54,360 nucleotides of DNA from an uncultured Christensenellaceae bacterium (GTDB lineage: Bacteria > Bacillota > Clostridia > Christensenellales > UBA3700), in NCBI GenBank assembly GCA_944380355.1, contig CALWHJ010000011.1:1-54360 (forward strand). Direction: 5' to 3'. Both the position numbers and the translations under genes were made by a program. The notes under the pieces are model-generated. The model searched no databases. It had not been told where the DNA came from and worked only from the letters and a program-made list of their open reading frames with translations. This document shows positions 1-7,647 of the stretch, in pieces (within the stretch, counting starts at the first letter, position 1; each line of letters starts with the position of its first letter).

Positions 1-1
1 A

Positions 2-27
2 GAGAGGTTTTTCCTCTCATTTTTTTG
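2..27 (+). terminator. Hairpin with T-tract at the left edge, probable intrinsic terminator
   Basis: A 6-bp perfect stem (GAGAGG, loop of five T, CCTCTC) is followed by ATTTTTTT on the plus strand. It would end a plus-strand transcript coming from outside the window, converging on the tRNA-Leu gene. The left flank is cut off, so a role in the minus direction cannot be excluded. Confidence 0.6.
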
Positions 28-56
28 TTGCCATACATAGGCGTTGTCGCTTTAGC

Positions 57-139
57 TGGTGCGGTCACCGGGACTTGAACCCGGATGGTTGCCCATACGC
101 CCCTCAAACGTACGCGTCTGCCTATTCCGCCATGACCGC
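57..139 (-). tRNA. tRNA-Leu (anticodon GAG), CCA encoded
   Basis: Read on the minus strand this is a class II tRNA. It has a 7-bp acceptor stem (GCGGTCA pairing with TGACCGC), discriminator A and an encoded CCA. The anticodon arm TACGT/GCGTA closes a loop holding GAG after U33, the variable arm is long, and the T-arm contains GTTCAAGTC. It decodes CUC/CUU. A TTGACA-N17-TATTAT promoter lies just upstream, so it is probably transcribed independently of the aminopeptidase gene behind it. Confidence 0.95.
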
Positions 140-152
140 ATTTGCATTACTA

Positions 153-181
153 ATAATATATTAATTGCGGACAATTGTCAA
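153..181 (-). promoter_or_regulatory. Promoter of tRNA-Leu
   Basis: On the minus strand TTGACA (176-181) and TATTAT (153-158) are separated by exactly 17 nt. The -10 ends 13 nt before the tRNA 5' end, leaving a short 5' leader for RNase P to remove. Confidence 0.75.
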
Positions 182-267
182 TTGTTTTTTGATATTTTTT
201 GATTAGATTTTATTATATAACTTTTTAAGCGGGATAAGCAGTCGATGAAGGCGCGGGAAGTGTGCTT

Positions 268-1494
268 TCAGATTGACCATTTGCCGTCTTTAAAGATTTG
301 TACTTGCTTTCCGTCTGCCGTCGTGCCGACGATATCGAGCGAATCGCTTCCTATCATAAAATCTACGTGTATCATACTGTTGTTTACACCCATTTTGTCG
401 AAATCGTCCTGAGAGTATTTTTCATAGTCTTTTATACAGTTTGAAAAACCTCTGCCTAGAGCCAAGTGGCAACTTGCGTTTTCGTCGAAGAGAGTATTAT
501 AGAAGAGTATATTGCTCTCGGCGATAGGGGAGTTTTGAGGAACAAGCGCGCATTCGCCCAACATTTTCGCGCCCTCGTCCATAGCTACCATTTGTTCGAG
601 CTGAGCTTGATTTTTTTGGGCGTTGACTTTTACGACTTTTCCGTTTTTGAATTCAAACGAAAAGTTTTCTATCAAGACGCCTTGATAAGAAAGCGGTTTG
701 GTTGCGTATACGATGCCTTCCGCCGCGCCTGCCTTCGGAGTTGTGAAGACTTCTTCGCTGGGAATATTGGGATTGAATTCGATATTTTTGCCGAGAGTGG
801 TTTCGCTTCCTGCAAGAAAATCTGCTTGCGGAAGAAGTTCGACCGTGAGGTCGGTACCTTGAGCAGAAGTATAGTGAAGCGAGCGCAAATTGAGAGAATT
901 GAGTATCTTGCATTTATTGTGCAGGACAGAGTTGTGTTGAGTCCAGTTTGCGATAGGGTCGCCTTCGGCGCGGGAAGTCGTGAGAATTGCTTCCCAAAGT
1001 TTTTCTAAGGCTTTGGTTGTTTTTTCGTTGGGGAAAACTTTTTTTGCCCACGCTTTTGAGGGCACAGAAGCTATACACCATTGATATTTATTTTCTATTG
1101 CGTCGATATAAGGCTTCTTGATAGGGTATTGCGCCATTCTCGCTTTAGCCATTTTCTCCTGGTCGGCTTTGTCAAGTCCGTCGGGGTCGTCGCTGTCAAG
1201 ATAAATTCTTACGGGAAGATTGTCCGTTTGATATTGCATTTTCTGCTTTTGCCATTCCTCGACGGAGGATAATTCTTTCAAGGATATATGCTTAGAGTCA
1301 AGTACGGTAAGAGGAAGATATTGCCAGTCTACCGTGACTCTTTTTGCTCCTAAAGCATAGCATTCTTTTACGAGCATTTCGACAAATTCGGGTTGGTCGA
1401 GAGCCGCCGTAATCCATACAACCTGACCTTTTTGCACGTTGGCACCTTTTTTGGCAATAAGTTTTGCGTATGCTCTGAGTTTAGTTTTTTGCAT
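268..1494 (-). CDS. M29 family (AmpS/PepS-type) metallo-aminopeptidase
   Basis: Cytoplasmic dinuclear-metal exopeptidase that removes N-terminal residues from peptides. The 408-residue length is typical of the family. The C-terminal catalytic half shows the M29 signatures: NIPSEEVFT at about 243-251, GECALV at about 313 (Glu), TLFDENASCH at 334-343 (His), and NNSMIHVDFMIGS at 371-383 (His and Asp), which supply the metal ligands. The start is fixed by AAGGAG placed 8 nt before ATG. It is a single-gene unit with its own TTGACA-N17-TATAAT promoter at 1531-1559. No clear terminator lies between it and tRNA-Leu. Substrate preference cannot be read from the sequence. Confidence 0.93.
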   Translation of the reverse strand: MQKTKLRAYAKLIAKKGANVQKGQVVWITAALDQPEFVEMLVKECYALGAKRVTVDWQYLPLTVLDSKHISLKELSSVEEWQKQKMQYQTDNLPVRIYLDSDDPDGLDKADQEKMAKARMAQYPIKKPYIDAIENKYQWCIASVPSKAWAKKVFPNEKTTKALEKLWEAILTTSRAEGDPIANWTQHNSVLHNKCKILNSLNLRSLHYTSAQGTDLTVELLPQADFLAGSETTLGKNIEFNPNIPSEEVFTTPKAGAAEGIVYATKPLSYQGVLIENFSFEFKNGKVVKVNAQKNQAQLEQMVAMDEGAKMLGECALVPQNSPIAESNILFYNTLFDENASCHLALGRGFSNCIKDYEKYSQDDFDKMGVNNSMIHVDFMIGSDSLDIVGTTADGKQVQIFKDGKWSI

Positions 1495-1530
1495 AAAAAA
1501 TCTCCTTAAGTCAACAATTATTCAAGTAAC

Positions 1531-1559
1531 ATTATATTATTATATCAATCGACTGTCAA
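1531..1559 (-). promoter_or_regulatory. Promoter of the M29 aminopeptidase gene
   Basis: TTGACA (1554-1559) and TATAAT (1531-1536) on the minus strand are spaced by 17 nt, a consensus sigma-A promoter. The gap 1495-1763 separates this gene from the divergent ytxC; no equally good promoter is visible for ytxC, although TATAAT occurs at 1683-1688. Confidence 0.75.
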
Positions 1560-1763
1560 TTAATAACATTTATCCCTGACCGTATTTGAATATGCAATAA
1601 CAATAAAAACGCTTTTAAACGGGCAGAGTTTTTAATCGCAATTCGGATATAGAGTGTCAGCGTGTATATTATTGATTAATATTATAATAATATAAACTAC
1701 ATAATCGGGTAGCCGCAAAGCATAAAATCAAAATGTCGGCATAAAATACCTAATGAGGAAATT

Positions 1764-2477
1764 ATGTGGCAGAGTTCGATATTAATCAGTAAACATTACA
1801 ACAAGGACGACGTGCTCAAAAGGGGTTTGGAGAGAATAGAAGGACTTTATTTTGCAGACGGTATGTGGGGCGGATACGTTAGTTTCGATATAGCGGCTAA
1901 GGACACAGACAAGGAAACCGTCAAAGGCAAAATTTTCGATTTGATTACAGAGATAATTCTCAACAACGTAAAAGCCGAATTTATTACGGCGTCTTCGGGA
2001 TTGAAAAAACTCAATCCGTCATTATGCATGCTCATATCGTCAATGTTATATTACAACGATGCAAAAGAGCAGAAGATAGTAAGAAAAATTCTTTCCGAAC
2101 TGAACGAATATTGCATTGACGGTATCGTCAACTTCAGATTGAGAAAGCTCGTGGAGGAATGGAAAGAGCTTGGCTCGGTAATAGCAAATACTGTAAGCAG
2201 GGGATTTTGCGACAAAGACGTATATTCTCTTGCGCTGTATATGTTGGGAGAAAAAAGAAATACAAGCTTGTTTATAGCCGACAGTAAGGAAATTCTGATT
2301 ACAAACGTATCGAAAGGAGGCTTAGTCAGCGTGCCCGAGATATATAAAGAGAAGCTTCACAATATAATAAACGCAATAGTAAAGTACGGAGCGAGGGAAG
2401 TTGTTATCGAAAGACAAAACGCAGACAGAGAGCTTTTGAGCGCATTGAGGAATATAGTAGACGTGAGAATTTTGTGA
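1764..2477 (+). CDS. ytxC: YtxC-like sporulation-associated protein
   Basis: A 237-residue soluble protein whose central stretch (CIDGIVNFRLRKLVEEW, near residues 117-133) resembles the conserved core of the YtxC family. The family was named from sporulation studies in Bacillus and its molecular function is unknown. Position supports the call: ytxC lies directly upstream of thrS in Bacillus subtilis, as here. A GAGGA ribosome site precedes the ATG. A short terminator follows immediately, so it is monocistronic and separate from the T-box-controlled thrS. Overall similarity is low, so this rests on a motif plus synteny. Confidence 0.7.
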   Translation: MWQSSILISKHYNKDDVLKRGLERIEGLYFADGMWGGYVSFDIAAKDTDKETVKGKIFDLITEIILNNVKAEFITASSGLKKLNPSLCMLISSMLYYNDAKEQKIVRKILSELNEYCIDGIVNFRLRKLVEEWKELGSVIANTVSRGFCDKDVYSLALYMLGEKRNTSLFIADSKEILITNVSKGGLVSVPEIYKEKLHNIINAIVKYGAREVVIERQNADRELLSALRNIVDVRIL

Positions 2478-2484
2478 CGAGAAG

Positions 2485-2504
2485 ACGGCATAAGCCGTTT
2501 TTTT
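2485..2504 (+). terminator. Intrinsic terminator after ytxC
   Basis: ACGGC, loop ATAA, GCCGT, then seven T. It starts only 8 nt past the ytxC stop. Confidence 0.8.
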
Positions 2505-2684
2505 GTTTAAGCCGCTTCATATTATTTGTTTTTACGTATTATCGCGTGGAACGTCAGGGCAAAGCATTTATCGCATAAAATGAATAAATATCGATAAAAT
2601 AGTGGCAAAATAAATAACGTATACAATATATTGTATGAGGCGGAAAAAAGTCAGTTTTTTGACTGAAAATTAAAGTTTTTTGTG

Positions 2685-2713
2685 TTGACAACGTATGAAA
2701 GCGGTATTATAAT
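2685..2713 (+). promoter_or_regulatory. Promoter of the thrS T-box transcript
   Basis: TTGACA (2685-2690), 17-nt spacer, TATAAT (2708-2713), a perfect consensus. Transcription should begin near 2720, giving a leader of about 295 nt before thrS. The stretch 2505-2684 shows no gene. Confidence 0.85.
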
Positions 2714-2719
2714 ATATAT

Positions 2720-2940
2720 ATACAATTCAATTGAAGTGCTATGCACGCCGAGGGACACGTAATCCGTAGGAAATTGTTACAGAGAGCGACGGCAGGTGAG
2801 AGCGTCGTACAAGGATACAGGTTATACCGCCCGTGGAAAAACACGTTACTCCGCGACAGGAGAAAATCGAGCGACGGCTTGTGCCGTAAGTAAGGTGGAA
2901 CCGCGATTATATCGTCCTTATGTCAAGGGCGGTTTTTTTA
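2720..2940 (+). promoter_or_regulatory. T-box riboswitch (threonyl) upstream of thrS
   Basis: The T-box core GGTGGAACCGCG lies at 2894-2905. It is preceded by Stem I hallmarks: an AGAGAG element near 2780 and a GGTGAGAG distal-loop element near 2796. It is followed by a terminator stem ATCGTCCTT/AAGGGCGGT (2911-2933) with a T-tract. By family knowledge, uncharged tRNA pairs with the leader and favours an antiterminator, raising thrS expression on threonine starvation. ACC at 2826-2828 is my best guess for the threonine specifier codon. The T-box itself is firm; the specifier assignment is inferred. Confidence 0.92.
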
Positions 2941-3014
2941 TGCCTTAATGGCTAAGCACGGGAATTGATACAAACTTGATATAAAACTATTATTACATAT
3001 AGAAGAGGTGTATT

Positions 3015-4952
3015 ATGAAAATTACGCTTAAAGACGGCAGCGTCAAAGAATTTAAAGAGGGAATGAGCGTCTACGAGATAGCAAAAGAGCTTTCCGAAGG
3101 CTTAGCGAGAGCGGCGGTAGGAGCAAAGGTAGACGGAAAAGTCGTTGAGACGAGATATATCGTCGATAAGGATTGCAAACTTGAAATCCTTACTTTTGCA
3201 GACGACGAAGGAAAATTGATTTACAGACATACCTGCTCGCATATTCTCGCGCAGGCTATCAAGAATATTTTCCCCACGGTAAAACTTGCTATAGGACCCG
3301 CTATTGCCAACGGATTCTATTACGATTTTGACTTCAAAACTCCTATCTCTACCGAAGAGTTTGCAAAGATAGAGCAGGAAATGAAGAATATAATCAAGGC
3401 AAATTACCCTATCACCAGATTCGTTTTGCCCAAAGACGAAGCTATTAAGCTTATGTCGGGATACGGAGAAGATTATAAGGTACAGCTTATCAACGATTTG
3501 CCCGAAGGAGAAGAGATATCTTTCTATAAGCAGGGTGATTTCGTCGATTTGTGCGCAGGTCCTCATCTGCCTTTCACGGGTATGGTCAAGGCTTTCAAAC
3601 TGACCAGCCTTACAGGTGCATACTGGAGAGGTGACGAAAACAATAAGATGCTTTCGAGAATTTACGGTACCGCTTTTGATAAAAAAGCAGACTTGCAGGC
3701 TTATCTCGATGCGGTTGAAGAGGCAAAGAAACGCGACCATAACAAACTCGGCAGAGATATGGGTATCTTTATGACCGACGAAAATATCGGTCAAGGTTTG
3801 CCGCTCCTTATGCCTAAGGGCGCAAAGATGTTCCAGATTTTGCAAAGATTCGTCGAAGACGAAGAGGAAAAAAGAGGTTACGTGCTCACAAAAACCCCTT
3901 ATATGGCAAAATCCAATCTTTATAAAATTTCGGGACACTGGGACCATTATAAAGACGGTATGTTCGTTATTGGCGACGAGGATAAAGACGACGAAGTTTT
4001 TGCGCTCCGACCTATGACTTGTCCTTTCCAATACACTATTTACAACAACGGTCTCAAATCATACAGAGATTTGCCTATCAGATACGGCGAGACTTCTACG
4101 CTTTTCAGAAACGAGGCGTCGGGCGAAATGCACGGACTTATCCGCGTAAGACAGTTTACTCTTTCCGAAGGTCATATCATTTGTACTCCCGAACAACTCG
4201 AGGACGAATTCAAGGGAGCCGTGGATCTCATTAATTACATGCTTAAGTGCACAGGACTTGAAAACGACGTAACTTACCGTTTCAGCAAATGGGACCCGGA
4301 AAATACCGAAAAGTATATCAACGAGCCTGAAATATGGGATACGGCAGAGGATACCATGAGAAAGATACTCGATCACATCGGTATTAATTATACCGAGGAA
4401 AAGGGAGAGGCTGCTTTCTACGGTCCTAAACTCGATATACAGATAAAGAACGTACACGGTAAGGAAGATACTATTATCACTGTCCAGGTTGATATGTTCC
4501 TTGCGGAAAACTTCGATATGTCCTATATCGACGAAAACGGCGAAAAGAGAAGACCTTATATTATTCACCGCTCGTCCATAGGTTGCTATGAGCGCACTAT
4601 GGCTTTGCTTATCGAAAAGTATGCCGGTGCATTCCCCGTATGGATAAGCCCCGTACAGGTAAAGATATTGTCTTTGACCGACCGCACGATAGACGAGTGC
4701 AATAAGATTAAAGAAAAATTGAGAGTAATGGGCATAAGAGCAGAAGTCGACGCAAGAAGCGAGACTGTGGGTTATAAAATAAGAGCAGCTCAGCTTGAAA
4801 AAGTGCCTTATATGCTTATTATCGGTGATAAGGAAGTAGAAAACGGCGTAGTGGCAGTCAGAAGAAGAGGCGGTGTCGTGATGGGCGAAATGAAACTTGC
4901 CGAGTTTGCAGAGAAAGTGCTTGACGACGTAGCAACCAAAAGACTTGACTAA
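3015..4952 (+). CDS. thrS: Threonyl-tRNA synthetase
   Basis: Class II synthetase that charges tRNA-Thr. All four modules are present in 645 residues. The TGS domain spans about 1-60. The editing domain has HTCSH (72-76) and the partner CAGPH near 180. The catalytic core has motif 2 around RYGETSTLFRNE (about 356), zinc ligands in RPMTCPF, SEGHI and IIHRSS, and motif 3 ending at RTMALLIE. The anticodon-binding domain runs from about 545 to the end. The start is supported by AGAGGTG eight bases upstream. It is controlled by the T-box leader and ends in a strong terminator, so it is a single-gene unit. Confidence 0.98.
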   Translation: MKITLKDGSVKEFKEGMSVYEIAKELSEGLARAAVGAKVDGKVVETRYIVDKDCKLEILTFADDEGKLIYRHTCSHILAQAIKNIFPTVKLAIGPAIANGFYYDFDFKTPISTEEFAKIEQEMKNIIKANYPITRFVLPKDEAIKLMSGYGEDYKVQLINDLPEGEEISFYKQGDFVDLCAGPHLPFTGMVKAFKLTSLTGAYWRGDENNKMLSRIYGTAFDKKADLQAYLDAVEEAKKRDHNKLGRDMGIFMTDENIGQGLPLLMPKGAKMFQILQRFVEDEEEKRGYVLTKTPYMAKSNLYKISGHWDHYKDGMFVIGDEDKDDEVFALRPMTCPFQYTIYNNGLKSYRDLPIRYGETSTLFRNEASGEMHGLIRVRQFTLSEGHIICTPEQLEDEFKGAVDLINYMLKCTGLENDVTYRFSKWDPENTEKYINEPEIWDTAEDTMRKILDHIGINYTEEKGEAAFYGPKLDIQIKNVHGKEDTIITVQVDMFLAENFDMSYIDENGEKRRPYIIHRSSIGCYERTMALLIEKYAGAFPVWISPVQVKILSLTDRTIDECNKIKEKLRVMGIRAEVDARSETVGYKIRAAQLEKVPYMLIIGDKEVENGVVAVRRRGGVVMGEMKLAEFAEKVLDDVATKRLD

Positions 4953-4962
4953 AAGAAGCAAT

Positions 4963-4995
4963 AAAAGCGTGCCTTGTGGCGCGCTTTTAATTTTT
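4963..4995 (+). terminator. Intrinsic terminator after thrS
   Basis: An 11-bp stem (AAAAGCGTGCC, loop TTGT, GGCGCGCTTTT, one G-T wobble) is followed by AATTTTT. Confidence 0.88.
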
Positions 4996-5080
4996 GCTTA
5001 TTATTCAAATAGTCAAATGTATTCTGTTGAGATTTGCGAAGCTTTTAAGGTCTATTAAGCTAAATATTACACGCGCGCTA

Positions 5081-5109
5081 TTGCAATAATGACAGCGCAT
5101 TGTTATAAT
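5081..5109 (+). promoter_or_regulatory. Promoter of the metallophosphoesterase gene
   Basis: TTGCAA (5081-5086), 17-nt spacer, TATAAT (5104-5109). Because the -10 lies downstream of the ATG at 5089, it rules out that codon and supports translation from 5125. Confidence 0.7.
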
Positions 5110-5124
5110 AAAAAAGAGGTAATC

Positions 5125-6177
5125 ATGAAGTCTTTAAAAATAAATCAGAACAACAGATTCAGAATACTTCAGCTGACCGATATTCAGTACGATTGCGATA
5201 TCGACAGTGCTAGTATGGAAGTCAACGATGCCGTGATAGCGTATGCGTCTCCCGATTTGATTATACTCACAGGCGATAACGTAGGCGGCGAATTTTTGCT
5301 CGCTGCAAAAAAGAAAGCTTTGTCAATCGTGAAACAAGTGCGGGATTGCTACGAAAGGAAAAACATACCGTGGTCGACTTGTTTCGGCAACCACGACGGT
5401 ATGTGGTCTAAGCGTGCTAAAAAGCATATGATGGACGTATATTTGCAGGGCGAAAATTTTATAGGCGGAAAAGATAACGTGGTAGGTGAGAAAAGTTTGG
5501 TTTGTCAAACCGAAGATACGTATACCAACTACTTTTTTCCCGTCTGCGACAATACGGGTAAAGCGGTGTACGGCATAATGCTTCTGGACTGTGCTACTGC
5601 CGTCTTTTCGTTATATAAGGGCTTCTATGATTCTCAGCAAAAGTTTTACGATGAGATAAGTAAATCATATCCTGACTTGCCGATAGTACTGTTTACGCAT
5701 ATTCCGCTCAAGGAAATGCAGTATGCTTACGACAACAGAGATAATCCCGAAAAAGTCAAAGCTTTTGTCGGAGAAATAGAAAATTCTCGAAAGGGTAAGG
5801 TTTATTATGCCGAAAAGGACGTAGTGCAAAACAATAAATTTTCCCAAAGACTGTTGAATTACGCAAATATAAAAGGTGTTTTTGTCGGACACGACCATCT
5901 GGCAAATTTTGCCACGGTCATATCAATGAAAGAGGGATACGATATGTTGGCGGCTTATGGCAGGATGTCGTCATACGGAATGAAAGCGTGGAAATACGTA
6001 CCGTTTTCTTGTAAGGATAAAAAGAGGTACAACGCTTATTTGAGAGGAGGGAGGATAGTAGACTTGTATGCTGACGGAAGCCTATCGACCGTCGATCTGA
6101 CTTATGACAGAGAAAACAAGACGGTAAAAGAAAACTCAAAATTGACTTTGTCTGCTCAAAAGGCAGAAAAAATATAA
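5125..6177 (+). CDS. Calcineurin-like metallophosphoesterase
   Basis: Predicted phosphoesterase of about 350 residues with the blocks of the calcineurin-like fold: LTDIQ (17-21), GDN (about 50), GNHDG (about 84), THIPL (about 190) and GHDH (about 255). The first block has Gln where many family members have His (DxH). This is also seen in relatives of the Dcr2/purple acid phosphatase-like group. I place the start at 5125, preceded by AAGAGGT, rather than at the in-frame ATG at 5089, which lies upstream of the promoter -10. No signal peptide is visible, so it is probably cytoplasmic. Substrate is unknown. It is monocistronic. Confidence 0.88.
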   Translation: MKSLKINQNNRFRILQLTDIQYDCDIDSASMEVNDAVIAYASPDLIILTGDNVGGEFLLAAKKKALSIVKQVRDCYERKNIPWSTCFGNHDGMWSKRAKKHMMDVYLQGENFIGGKDNVVGEKSLVCQTEDTYTNYFFPVCDNTGKAVYGIMLLDCATAVFSLYKGFYDSQQKFYDEISKSYPDLPIVLFTHIPLKEMQYAYDNRDNPEKVKAFVGEIENSRKGKVYYAEKDVVQNNKFSQRLLNYANIKGVFVGHDHLANFATVISMKEGYDMLAAYGRMSSYGMKAWKYVPFSCKDKKRYNAYLRGGRIVDLYADGSLSTVDLTYDRENKTVKENSKLTLSAQKAEKI

Positions 6178-6204
6178 AAAAGTTTAAAATGCGTCGAAAA
6201 ATTG

Positions 6205-6233
6205 TTGACAGAGTACAAAAAGTTTGGTAATAT
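6205..6233 (+). promoter_or_regulatory. Promoter of the infC-rpmI-rplT operon
   Basis: TTGACA (6205-6210), 17-nt spacer, TAATAT (6228-6233). Transcription should start near 6240, just before the leader. Confidence 0.85.
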
Positions 6234-6239
6234 ATCTAC

Positions 6240-6348
6240 GAAAACAAAGCAGTTTAAGTACTCACCTGTCGGCAATAGGGTCGCACACGGTTAATAAACA
6301 CGGTTTTATTTATGGGTAACTTATGCTTTGTTACTCATATTTTTTTTG
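6240..6348 (+). promoter_or_regulatory. Attenuator leader of the infC operon (L20-leader type)
   Basis: The terminator hairpin is GGGTAAC (6314-6320) with GTTACTC (6330-6336), followed by an uninterrupted run of T. A competing pairing is AACAAAGCA (6243-6251) with TGCTTTGTT (6324-6332), nine perfect pairs that consume the terminator's 3' arm. These exclusive structures form a transcription attenuation switch. In Bacillus the same operon is autoregulated in its leader by ribosomal protein L20. Control by L20 here is inferred from position; the alternative structures are seen directly. Confidence 0.85.
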
Positions 6349-6372
6349 CCTTAGTGCAGGGAGGACACTACT

Positions 6373-6885
6373 ATTAAAGAGATGCTTATAAACGGACAGA
6401 TAAGAGAGCGTGAAGTCAGAGTTCTCGATAGCGACGGAACTCAGCTCGGCATTATGTCCAGCCACGAAGCCAACGCGCTTGCTGAAGAGAAAGAACTCGA
6501 CCTTGTGTTGATTTCCCCTACGGCAAAACCGCCCGTATGCAAAATTATGAACTACGGCAAATTCAAGTATGAGACAATCAAAAAGGAAAAGGAAAACAGA
6601 AAAAACCAAAAGGTTGTCGAGCTTAAGGAAGTATGGTTGTCAGCTACTATCGACGTAGGCGACCTAAATACTAAAGCAAAACAGGCTCATAAGTTTTTGA
6701 CCAACGGCGACAGGGTAAGAGTTTCCATAAGACTCAGGGGCAGACAAATGGCCCGTCCAGAGCTTGCAATGAAGGTTATGGATGACTTTTTCGACATACT
6801 CAAAGAAGTCGCTCAGATAGAAAAGAAACCTTTACTCGAAGGCAAGAGCATAGCAATGACGCTTGCGCCTGTCGTTAAAAAATAA
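6373..6885 (+). CDS. infC: Translation initiation factor IF-3, AUU start codon
   Basis: IF-3 binds the 30S subunit and proofreads initiator tRNA and start codon. Both domains are present: the N-domain with NGQIREREVRVL and KPPVCKIMNYGKFKYE, a lysine-rich linker, and the C-domain with KEVWLSATIDVGDL and RVRVSIRLRGRQMARPE. The start chosen is ATT at 6373, eight nt after an excellent AGGGAGG (6358-6364). The first ATG, at 6382, would leave 17 nt. The AUU start gives an N-terminus KEMLINGQIR that matches known IF-3s and is the same rare codon used in other bacteria, where IF-3 represses its own AUU-initiated translation. Length becomes 170 residues. First gene of the operon. Confidence 0.95.
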   Translation: MKEMLINGQIREREVRVLDSDGTQLGIMSSHEANALAEEKELDLVLISPTAKPPVCKIMNYGKFKYETIKKEKENRKNQKVVELKEVWLSATIDVGDLNTKAKQAHKFLTNGDRVRVSIRLRGRQMARPELAMKVMDDFFDILKEVAQIEKKPLLEGKSIAMTLAPVVKK

Positions 6886-6915
6886 AATCAATATTAATAT
6901 TTGGAGGATAGATAT

Positions 6916-7104
6916 ATGCCAAAGCAAAAATCACACAGTGGCGCAAAGAAGCGTTTCCACTTGACCGGTACCGGTAAGGTTAAGAGAGCAAAAATGAACA
7001 GAAGACATATTCTGAGCAAAAAAGCACCTAAGAGAAAGCGTAGTTTGAGAAAGACTACTTATGTTTCTTCTACACAAGAGAAGACCATCAAGAATATGAT
7101 TTAA
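6916..7104 (+). CDS. rpmI: 50S ribosomal protein L35
   Basis: Small basic 62-residue protein of the large subunit, starting [14 protein letters not shown], with the family's [19 protein letters not shown] region. The start is the ATG preceded by TTGGAGG; an in-frame TTG at 6901 overlaps that ribosome site and is rejected. It lies between infC and rplT and is co-transcribed with them. Confidence 0.97.
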   Translation: MPKQKSHSGAKKRFHLTGTGKVKRAKMNRRHILSKKAPKRKRSLRKTTYVSSTQEKTIKNMI

Positions 7105-7123
7105 TCCACGGAGGTTTACAGAT

Positions 7124-7468
7124 ATGAGAATTAAGAGAGGCGTTAACGCAGTTAAAAAACGCAGAAAGATATTGAAGACGGCAAAAGGCTATTTCGGTGC
7201 GAAGTCCAAGCTTTACAGAGTAGCTCGTCAGGCCGTTATGAAGTCCCAGAATTACGCTTACGTAGGCAGAAAGCTCAAGAAGCGTGATTTCAGAAGCCTG
7301 TGGATTACCAGAATCAACGCAGCAGCAAGAATGAATGGTCTCAACTATTCGAGATTTATGAGCGGTCTCAAGAAAAACGGTATTGACCTCAACCGTAAGG
7401 TTTTGGCTGACATCGCTGTAAATGACCCCGCCGGTTTCAGTGCGCTTTGCGAAAAGGCTAAGGCTTAA
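7124..7468 (+). CDS. rplT: 50S ribosomal protein L20
   Basis: A 114-residue rRNA-binding protein needed early in large-subunit assembly. The conserved N-terminal stretch ([18 protein letters not shown], then [18 protein letters not shown]) and the globular C-terminal domain are present. In Bacillus the C-terminal domain also binds the infC leader, fitting the attenuator upstream. GGAGG precedes the ATG. It ends the operon, followed directly by a terminator. Confidence 0.98.
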   Translation: MRIKRGVNAVKKRRKILKTAKGYFGAKSKLYRVARQAVMKSQNYAYVGRKLKKRDFRSLWITRINAAARMNGLNYSRFMSGLKKNGIDLNRKVLADIAVNDPAGFSALCEKAKA

Positions 7469-7490
7469 TCGGAAAAATACAGAATGAAGA

Positions 7491-7516
7491 AGACAGTCAA
7501 TGACTGTCTTTTTTTA
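7491..7516 (+). terminator. Intrinsic terminator of the infC operon
   Basis: AGACAGT, loop CAATG, ACTGTCT (7491-7509), then a T-rich tail. Confidence 0.85.
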
Positions 7517-7612
7517 TGCGGAAGGTGAATTTAATTCAAGCGGTTGTAATCTTTGATAATGATTTAGCGATAGCTTAATCGGTATCGAAATCTTTTTATT
7601 TACGACAAAAGA

Positions 7613-7641
7613 TTGTATTTTAAAAAAATATTGTGTATTAT
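7613..7641 (+). promoter_or_regulatory. Promoter placed for a leaderless methyltransferase mRNA
   Basis: TTGTAT (7613-7618), 17-nt spacer, TATTAT (7636-7641). Only six nt separate the -10 from the ATG at 7648, so transcription should start at or next to the A of the start codon. No Shine-Dalgarno sequence fits. Confidence 0.6.
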
Positions 7642-7647
7642 AGAGTT

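Noticed and set aside
2641..2676. AGTCAGTTTTTTGACTG hairpin before the T-box promoter as an extra regulator
   Set aside because: It lies upstream of the -35 and is short; it could be a minus-strand or backup terminator but gives no firm evidence.
3102..4031. Long open frames antisense to thrS (309 and 300 codons)
   Set aside because: They lie opposite a fully conserved synthetase. The absence of stops follows from its codon usage; no family features or ribosome sites.
5089..5124. Upstream ATG for the metallophosphoesterase
   Set aside because: It lies upstream of the -10 box and lacks a ribosome site; 5125 has AAGAGGT and a better N-terminus.
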